Assembly: GCA_034422735.1 (NCBI GenBank)
Contig: DAOUJL010000033.1
Coordinates: forward strand, 1-64,000
Reading direction: 5' to 3'
DNA length: 64,000 nt
DNA from: CATOSD01 sp034422735
GTDB taxonomy: Bacteria > Chloroflexota > Dehalococcoidia > Lucifugimonadales > CATOSD01
Shown: piece by piece, positions 59,012 to 64,000 of the stretch
How the letters are laid out: the number at the start of each line of letters is the position of its first letter
How positions within the stretch are numbered: the stretch's first letter is position 1
Program-made: the position numbers and the translations under genes
The notes under the pieces: generated by a model
The model's database searches: none
Told to the model about the DNA's origin: nothing
What the model saw: the letters and a program-made list of their open reading frames with translations, nothing else

Positions 59012-59383
59012 ATGACCAAGCTGAGAGGAATTCGCGGAGCAACAACCGCGGACGCAAACACCAAGCCGGCCATATTGGCCGCCACGGGCGAACTGCTCGC
59101 CGAACTGGTAGCCCGCAACGGCTTCGACCTCGACGACGTGGCCGGCGCCTTCTTTACCACCACCCAGGACCTCAACGCTGAGTTTCCCGCCGTCGCCGCG
59201 CGCCAGTCGGGCTGGACGAGCGTGGCGCTCATGTGCGGCCATGAAATGAACGTCCCGGATGCGCAGCCAATGTGCATACGGGTCATGGTGCTCATCAATA
59301 CCGACAAGACACCCGACCAGCTCGACAACGTGTACCTCAAGGACGCCGTGCATCTCAGGGACAGGGGCGTGGACGGGAAGTAG
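59012..59383 (+). CDS. aroH: Chorismate mutase, AroH type
   Basis: Converts chorismate to prephenate, the entry to phenylalanine and tyrosine. The 123-residue protein matches the trimeric B. subtilis AroH class. Active-site residues Arg8 (RGIRGATT), Arg64 (FPAVAAR), Glu78 (CGHEM) and Arg90 (CIRVMV) are all present. Its place directly after trpA puts both chorismate-consuming branches side by side, though trpA and aroH act on different branches. Confidence 0.95.
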   Translation: MTKLRGIRGATTADANTKPAILAATGELLAELVARNGFDLDDVAGAFFTTTQDLNAEFPAVAARQSGWTSVALMCGHEMNVPDAQPMCIRVMVLINTDKTPDQLDNVYLKDAVHLRDRGVDGK

Positions 59384-59439
59384 ATGGCGGTCTCAGCGGC
59401 GGCCCGAGCGGGCGCGGCGACCGGCGAGGCCCGAACGAG

Positions 59440-60378
59440 ATGAAGATAGACGACGAACTGGCCGCCCTCCGCGTCGAGCGCGACTCGATGCTCACTATCG
59501 GCGTCTTCGACGGGGTGCATCGCGGCCACCGCCGCCTGCTGGCCAAGCTCGTCGACCAGGCTCGCCGCGCCGGCCGGGCCGCCGGGGTAGTGACGTTTCG
59601 CAACCACCCAGCATCCGTGCTGCGAGCCGATTTTCAGCCCAACTACCTGACCACCCTCGAGGACCGCCTGCACCTGCTGCGCGCGACCGGCGTCGATTTC
59701 GTGGCCCCCATCACGTTCGACGCGGAGCTTTCCAGGCTCGACGCCAGGGCCTTCGCCGCGCGGCTGGTGTCCGCCCTGCGCATGAGGGGGCTGGTCGTGG
59801 GAGCCGACTTCGCGATGGGCCACGGGCGCGGCGGCGACCCTGAAGCGCTCGCCCAACTCGGCGAAGAGATGGGCTTTACCGTGCAGGCCGTGGACCTGCT
59901 CGCCGACGGAACCCGGGCCGTGAAGAGCACCTCGATCCGCCGGGCACTGGCGGACGGCGACGTCGAGACGGTCGCCAAGATGCTGGGCCGCAGTTTCAGC
60001 TCCCAGGGCGTGGTCGCGGAAGGCGATAAGAGAGGGCGCGAGCTGGGCTTTCCTACCGCCAATGTCGAGACTCCGGCCGGTCTCGCCGTGCCCGCCAACG
60101 GCATCTACGCCGCGTGGGCACACTTCGACGACGAACGCCGCATGGCCGCGGTCAGCATAGGGGTCAGGCCCACGTTCGGCGAGAATCCGAGAGCGATCGA
60201 GGCCTATCTGCTAGAATACCAGGGAGACCTTTACGGCAAGACCATGCGCCTCGAGTTCGTTGCCCACCTGCGCGAGGAGCTCAAGTTCGACACGGTTGAA
60301 GCGCTGATAACCCGGATGCGCGAAGACGTCCGCAAGACGAAAGAGATACTGCTGCACTCAGCGGAGGTAACCAATTGA
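59440..60378 (+). CDS. ribF: Bifunctional riboflavin kinase/FAD synthetase
   Basis: Makes FMN from riboflavin, then FAD. The 312-residue protein has the N-terminal adenylyltransferase motif TIGVFDGVHRGHRRLL (19-34) with VTFRNHPASVL, a VGADFAMGHGRGG segment, and the link STSIRRALADGDVETVAKMLGR. The C-terminal kinase domain has GRELGFPTANVE and FGENPRAIEAYLLEY. The ATG at 59440 follows CGAGG loosely; an in-frame extension into aroH is not used. The TTG of the next gene overlaps its stop (TTGA). Confidence 0.95.
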   Translation: MKIDDELAALRVERDSMLTIGVFDGVHRGHRRLLAKLVDQARRAGRAAGVVTFRNHPASVLRADFQPNYLTTLEDRLHLLRATGVDFVAPITFDAELSRLDARAFAARLVSALRMRGLVVGADFAMGHGRGGDPEALAQLGEEMGFTVQAVDLLADGTRAVKSTSIRRALADGDVETVAKMLGRSFSSQGVVAEGDKRGRELGFPTANVETPAGLAVPANGIYAAWAHFDDERRMAAVSIGVRPTFGENPRAIEAYLLEYQGDLYGKTMRLEFVAHLREELKFDTVEALITRMREDVRKTKEILLHSAEVTN

Positions 60379-61475
60379 ACCTGCGAACACCCGGCCCGAT
60401 TCCCGTGCCCGACGACATCCTGGGAGCGATGGGCGAGCCGATGATCAACCATCGCGGACCGGAGTTCGCCGAGATGCTCCACCGCGCAACCGACCGGCTG
60501 AAGCAGGTTTTCGAGACCGCCAACGACACCTTCATCCTCACCTCCTCAGGCAGCGGCGCTATGGAGGCCGCAATTGCCAACACCCTCTCCCCGGGTGACA
60601 AGGTTTTGTCGGCCTCCGTGGGCGTGTTCGGCGACCGATTCGCCGATATAGCCGAGATTTACGGCGCCGAGGTCACCCGCCTCGAGTTTCCGTGGGGCGA
60701 GCCTATCGACCCCGACGCCCTGCGCGCGTCCCTCGACGAGGACCCCGATTACAAGGCCGTCCTCGTCACCCACAACGAGACCTCCACCGCCGTCGCCAAC
60801 GACCTCCAGGCCGTGGCGTCGGTCGTCAAGGGCGAGTTCGACAAGCTGCTGCTCGTGGACGGCATAAGCAGCGCCTGCTCGCTGCCGCTCTCCACCGACG
60901 CCTGGGGCTGCGACGTGGTGGCCTCAGCGTCCCAGAAGGGCTGGATGCTCCCGCCCGGCCTCGCCTTCATCACCTTCAGCGAGAGCGCATGGCAGGCTTA
61001 CGAAAAGTCAACCATGCCCAAGTTCTACTTCGATCTGGCCCAGTACAGGCGGTACCTGGAAATCGGCCAGCCGCCCTACACGCCCGCCGTCTCGCTCATG
61101 TTCGCCCTGGACCTGGCCCTCGGACGCCTGCTGGACGAGGGCATGGGCGCCGTTTTCGAGCGCCACGCCACCATAGGCCGGCTGACCCGTGCGGGCGTGA
61201 AGCGGCTGGGACTGGACCTGTTCGCAAACGAGAACGCCGCGTCCGATACCGTGACCGCCGTGCGCGTTCCGGAGGGCGTGGACGCCGGCAAGCTCGTCAA
61301 GCTGGCCCAGAGCGACCATGACGTGGTGCTGGCGGGCGGACAGGAGCGGCTGAGCGGCAAGATCATACGCATCGGGCACATGGGCTACTGCACTCCCGAG
61401 GAAATCGAAGAGGCCCTGCACGCCATAGAGTCCGCTCTGCCAAACGCGAGGATAGAGCCCGCCGCGGCCCGCTGA
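60375..61475 (+). CDS. Class V aminotransferase (alanine/serine-glyoxylate type)
   Basis: 366-residue fold-type I PLP enzyme close to alanine-glyoxylate and serine-glyoxylate aminotransferases. The N terminus LRTPGPIPVPDDIL, TSSGSGAMEAAIAN, VTHNETSTAVANDLQAV, cofactor Asp162 (LLVDGISSACSLPL), Schiff-base Lys188 (SASQKGW) and a late IRIGHMGYC are typical. Translation starts at TTG overlapping the ribF stop, with GGAGGT 7 bases upstream. It probably acts in glycine/serine/glyoxylate metabolism. Confidence 0.9.
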   Translation: MNLRTPGPIPVPDDILGAMGEPMINHRGPEFAEMLHRATDRLKQVFETANDTFILTSSGSGAMEAAIANTLSPGDKVLSASVGVFGDRFADIAEIYGAEVTRLEFPWGEPIDPDALRASLDEDPDYKAVLVTHNETSTAVANDLQAVASVVKGEFDKLLLVDGISSACSLPLSTDAWGCDVVASASQKGWMLPPGLAFITFSESAWQAYEKSTMPKFYFDLAQYRRYLEIGQPPYTPAVSLMFALDLALGRLLDEGMGAVFERHATIGRLTRAGVKRLGLDLFANENAASDTVTAVRVPEGVDAGKLVKLAQSDHDVVLAGGQERLSGKIIRIGHMGYCTPEEIEEALHAIESALPNARIEPAAAR

Positions 61476-61499
61476 GCCGCCGCATCCCCGGTTTCGCCC

Positions 61500-61952
61500 A
61501 TGACCATGCCAGAGATGATGAAGGCCATGTCCAAGCTGCGAATGGCCCTCGCGTCCATCAGGGATAAGGAGCGGGAGTTGGACGGGCTGCGCCGCCAGTT
61601 CGAGCGCCAGCTCGCGCGGACACGGACCCACGCCATCTATGGTGCGAGCTCACTCGACGCCGCCCTCGGCATCATGGACGAAGTGCAGGAGCGGCTGGAC
61701 GACGTCGAAACCCGACGCCAGCACCTGGACTCGATCAAGAAGCGCGCGCAGGAGGAACTGGCCGCTCTCGAACTGACGAACAAGATCGAGAGGGCTAAGG
61801 CCGAACTGCGCGACCTCAGGCGTCGCGGCGAGGCGCCCGAAGACCGCCAGCGCATGGATGAGCTTGAGCAGTTCATCGAGTCCGCGAGCCTGCGCGCCGC
61901 CGAGGCCATCACCGGAAGGCACGACTTCGAGGACGGCGTCAGCCTCCTTTAG
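61500..61952 (+). CDS. Coiled-coil protein, hypothetical
   Basis: 150 residues, almost all predicted helix, with long heptad stretches (about 12-48 and 58-118), rich in Glu, Arg, Leu and Ala. No family is recognised. It is 24 bases after the aminotransferase on the same strand and may be co-transcribed. A structural or adaptor role is possible. Confidence 0.7.
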   Translation: MTMPEMMKAMSKLRMALASIRDKERELDGLRRQFERQLARTRTHAIYGASSLDAALGIMDEVQERLDDVETRRQHLDSIKKRAQEELAALELTNKIERAKAELRDLRRRGEAPEDRQRMDELEQFIESASLRAAEAITGRHDFEDGVSLL

Positions 61953-62035
61953 GCGCATGTAGGCGCGGGCGTCGCCTCTCGCCGCCCCCACCTCGCCAAA
62001 GCACGGACGGCGCACCCTTCGAAGGGACACACGCC

Positions 62036-62191
62036 ATGGAACCCATCTTCCTGATCTGCATCGGAGCCGCCCTGTTCGCGCACGCATGGTACGCCAAGGG
62101 AATGTACGACGACGGGCGCGCCACCGGCATAGTGATGGGTGCGCTGGGCGCGGGCGCTCTCATCGCCCGGAGCCTTCCGAATTGCCCCCTA
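62036..62191 (+). CDS. Possible truncated small membrane protein
   Basis: The first 47 codons look genuine: EPIFLICIGAALFAHAWYAK is a membrane segment, then GMYDDGRATGIVMGALGAGA begins a second, and AAGGGACA precedes the ATG. After about residue 50 the frame has no stop and runs antisense through the acetyltransferase gene with protein-like quality lost. The true 3' end appears missing, by deletion or frameshift. The end given here marks where the acetyltransferase stop begins. Confidence 0.35.
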
Positions 62192-62902
62192 CCAGCCCCG
62201 GCAGGCGCGGCCCCACCGCTGCTCGTGGTCGGCAACCAGCCGCCGAAACTCCTCCTCGTACGAGGGCGCTCGTATCGAGCCGGTCGTCATGATCAGCGCG
62301 TCCTCACGGTTGTCGGCGTAGTACCCTTTGCGCAACCCTCTTTGCGTGAATCCGTACTTGGAGTACAGGTTCTGGGCCACGTGATTGGACACCCGCACCT
62401 CAAGCGTCAACCGGTCCGCCTTGTGCTCCAGGGCCTGCTCTATCGCCGCGATCAGCAGCAGCTCTCCCACTCCCATTCCGCGGTACACGGTGCGCACGCC
62501 CACCGAAACGATGTGCGCCTCGTCCAGCACCTGCCAGGTGCCCAGAAATCCCGTCAAGTACTGCTGTCCCGGCTCCCACGCGGTGGTGCGCCACGGCAAA
62601 AGCCCCCTGGCGTTTCGGATGAACCGCCGCACGCCGCCCTGCCCGACGTCAACCTCCTCTTCAGCTTCGACGTAGGGATTGGGGGCCTCCTCGCTCTCCA
62701 CCTCCTCCCTGCGCCAGGCCACGAGGTAGCGCGCCACCCTGTTGCCCAGTTCACGAGTGAAGGACGTGGGAGGAAACGTCTCCGGAAACGCCTCGCGCTC
62801 GATCTCGGCCGCCTGCGCCACGTCCTCGACGCCAAGCGGGCGCACCGCGAACGGCATCTGCCGCACGGCGCCGGCGTCCGACCGCTGCCGCGTGTCCTTC
62901 AT
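62189..62902 (-). CDS. rimI: RimI-like ribosomal-protein alanine N-acetyltransferase
   Basis: GNAT acetyltransferase of 237 residues from the ATG used (62902; 62941 and 62857 are also possible). The core matches RimI: EIEREAFPETFPPTSFTREL, IVSVGVRTVYRGMGVGELLLIAAIEQA with the R-GMGVG acetyl-CoA loop, and LEVRVSNHVAQNLYSKYGFTQRGLRKGYYADNREDALIMT. An insert of about 50 residues (EEVESEEAPNPYVEAEEEVD and on) between strands is not typical. Likely target is an N-terminal Ala or Ser of a ribosomal or other protein. Confidence 0.85.
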   Translation of the reverse strand: MKDTRQRSDAGAVRQMPFAVRPLGVEDVAQAAEIEREAFPETFPPTSFTRELGNRVARYLVAWRREEVESEEAPNPYVEAEEEVDVGQGGVRRFIRNARGLLPWRTTAWEPGQQYLTGFLGTWQVLDEAHIVSVGVRTVYRGMGVGELLLIAAIEQALEHKADRLTLEVRVSNHVAQNLYSKYGFTQRGLRKGYYADNREDALIMTTGSIRAPSYEEEFRRLVADHEQRWGRACRGW

Positions 62903-62957
62903 GGAGTACACGGACCCACCCGGCGGACCTGCCCTGAGCATGCCGAACGGGTTGGCA

Positions 62958-63527
62958 TCAGAACGGAATCCCCCACAACGAGTACCAGGACTCCAGGCTC
63001 TTCTCCACCGGCAGCTTCTCCTGCTCCATCACCGCTCCCAGCCGCATCTCGGCCGCATTGTCGCGGTTCTCCGGCCCCGAAAGCACCAGCGGATAGAAGT
63101 AGCCCCTCTTGACGTTGTAAACCCAGTAAGCCTTCTTGCCGTCGTACTCCAGCCCGAACACGGCTGCCAGAATGCGGTCGCCGAACCCCTGCTCGGTTAT
63201 CGTCTCTCCCACCAGATGCAGGGTTGTCGCCAGGTCATCGAAGTCCTCGTCCTGCAGCGTCACCCACTTGGTGCCGTAGGTATCGTCCACCACGTCGAAC
63301 GCGGTGCCGGTCGCCCTTCCGCTCACCTCGAGAATGTCGCGGATCTCCTGCTCCAGGTTCTCGAAGAAGCTGGATTCCACCGGATTGAACACCAAGCCCG
63401 CCCTGTCCGTCAGTTTCAGGTCGCTCCGCCCCTCCAGCGACGCCCCCGCCGTCACCACCGCGAAGTACTGCTCCCGCCTCGGTTTGCGTAGCCTGTTGCG
63501 TCCCAGCAGCGAATCAAGAAATCCCAT
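62958..63527 (-). CDS. pspAB: PspA-associated protein PspAB
   Basis: 189 residues matching the PspAB family, soluble proteins encoded beside HtpX and linked to the phage-shock envelope response. Typical is the start GFLDSLLGRNRL, then YFAVVTAGASLEG, the central DDTYGTKWVTLQDEDFDDLATTLHLVGETI and the tail WVYNVKRGYFYPLVL. It lies 3 bases after htpX. The function is not established; a partner in membrane-stress handling is the usual reading. Confidence 0.85.
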   Translation of the reverse strand: MGFLDSLLGRNRLRKPRREQYFAVVTAGASLEGRSDLKLTDRAGLVFNPVESSFFENLEQEIRDILEVSGRATGTAFDVVDDTYGTKWVTLQDEDFDDLATTLHLVGETITEQGFGDRILAAVFGLEYDGKKAYWVYNVKRGYFYPLVLSGPENRDNAAEMRLGAVMEQEKLPVEKSLESWYSLWGIPF

Positions 63528-63530
63528 ACT

Positions 63531-64000
63531 CTAGCCTCGCAGCCCCCGCTCCATGTCCCGCTGCATCTCCCTCAGCTTTTCGATGCGCGCCTCCACCGGC
63601 GGATGGCTCGCGAAGAGCGAGGCTCCCCCACTCTGCTTCAGCTTGGGAATGATGAAGAAGGCGTTTGCGTGCTCCACCTGCCGCAGGTCTTTCTCCGGAA
63701 TGCGGTACATGTCGTCGCTTATCTTCGCCAGCGCCGACGCGAGTTGGAGCGGCGCACCCGTGATCACCGCGCCGCCCCGGTCCGCCGCGAACTCCCTGTA
63801 CCTCGACAGCGCCATGATGAGAAGCTGGCTCAGGAAGTATACGAGTATCGTGCCGATGTACACCGCCAGCATCACGAGCATGAACTGCCCCGCGTCGCGG
63901 TTGTCGCTGTCGCGTCCGCCGAACCCTCCGAACAGGCTGACCCAGAACAGCATCTGCATCAGGAATCCCGCCGCGATTACGATTATGCTCGCCCAGGTCA
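63531..64000 (-). CDS. htpX: HtpX-like membrane zinc protease, 3' part
   Basis: The gene runs off the window, so only the C-terminal 155 or so residues are visible. The frame is open to the edge (TWASIIVIAAGFLMQMLFW). A helix pair (about WASIIVIAAGF and MLVMLAVYIGTILVYFLSQLL) is followed by SRYREFAADRGGAVITG, the conserved third zinc-ligand segment of HtpX, and LFASHPPVEARIEKLREM. The HExxH motif lies outside the window. HtpX degrades misfolded membrane proteins; its pairing with pspAB is a known arrangement. Confidence 0.92.
   Translation of the reverse strand, partial: TWASIIVIAAGFLMQMLFWVSLFGGFGGRDSDNRDAGQFMLVMLAVYIGTILVYFLSQLLIMALSRYREFAADRGGAVITGAPLQLASALAKISDDMYRIPEKDLRQVEHANAFFIIPKLKQSGGASLFASHPPVEARIEKLREMQRDMERGLRG

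Overview
The window is about 64 kb of dense, G+C-rich bacterial chromosome. No rRNA, tRNA, CRISPR array, transposase or phage gene was found. The gene mix suggests a Chloroflexota member, perhaps of the SAR202/Dehalococcoidia side: class III CoA-transferases, amidohydrolases, an F420-type luciferase-like oxidoreductase, an enolase-superfamily enzyme, type III pantothenate kinase, PdxST, a T-box RNA, and lipoproteins with Thr/Pro linkers. This placement is inference, because no marker phylogeny could be run.

Layout. 0-3.7 kb (+): gamma-glutamyltransferase and an MFS transporter. 3.7-10.4 kb (-): a tryptophan operon trpS-trpE-trpG-trpD-HAD phosphatase-trpC-trpF behind a consensus promoter and a Trp-specific T-box leader. 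10.4-12.2 kb: a small island with a DUF7662-like/PIN toxin-antitoxin pair and two overlapping small genes of unknown function. 12.2-20.1 kb (-): coaBC, coaX, a NYN-LOTUS protein, cupin, YtcJ-like amidohydrolase, aminotransferase, and a peroxiredoxin lipoprotein whose first CxxC cysteine codon is an in-frame UGA. 20.3-24.8 kb (+): pncB, a carboxymuconolactone decarboxylase-like protein and two CaiB/BaiF proteins. 24.8-32.2 kb (-): gltB-gltD-amidohydrolase. 32.4-38.9 kb: small HAD protein and LLM oxidoreductase (+), NHL-repeat and DUF1800 proteins (-), an 830-base gene-free stretch, sodC and a mandelate racemase-family enzyme (+). 38.9-47.9 kb (+): two FtsX-type permeases of about 1,220 residues and two ABC ATPases. 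47.9-52.9 kb (-): pdxS-pdxT, an acetyltransferase, an R3H ATPase and tmk. 53-56.6 kb: TPR protein, small protein and Kelch lipoprotein. 56.8-62 kb (+): MBL hydrolase, CPBP protease, trpA, aroH, ribF, class V aminotransferase and a coiled-coil protein. 62-64 kb (-): rimI-like acetyltransferase, pspAB and the 3' part of htpX.

How the genes work together. Tryptophan synthesis is split: trpE, G, D, C and F are controlled with trpS by uncharged tRNA-Trp, while trpA lies 48 kb away beside a chorismate mutase, and trpB is outside the window. Other modules supply CoA (coaBC, coaX), NAD (pncB), PLP (pdxST), FAD (ribF), glutamate (gltBD) and dTTP (tmk). The most striking locus is the probable selenocysteine peroxiredoxin, where the UGA replaces the expected catalytic cysteine and is followed by a hairpin matching the bacterial SECIS pattern.
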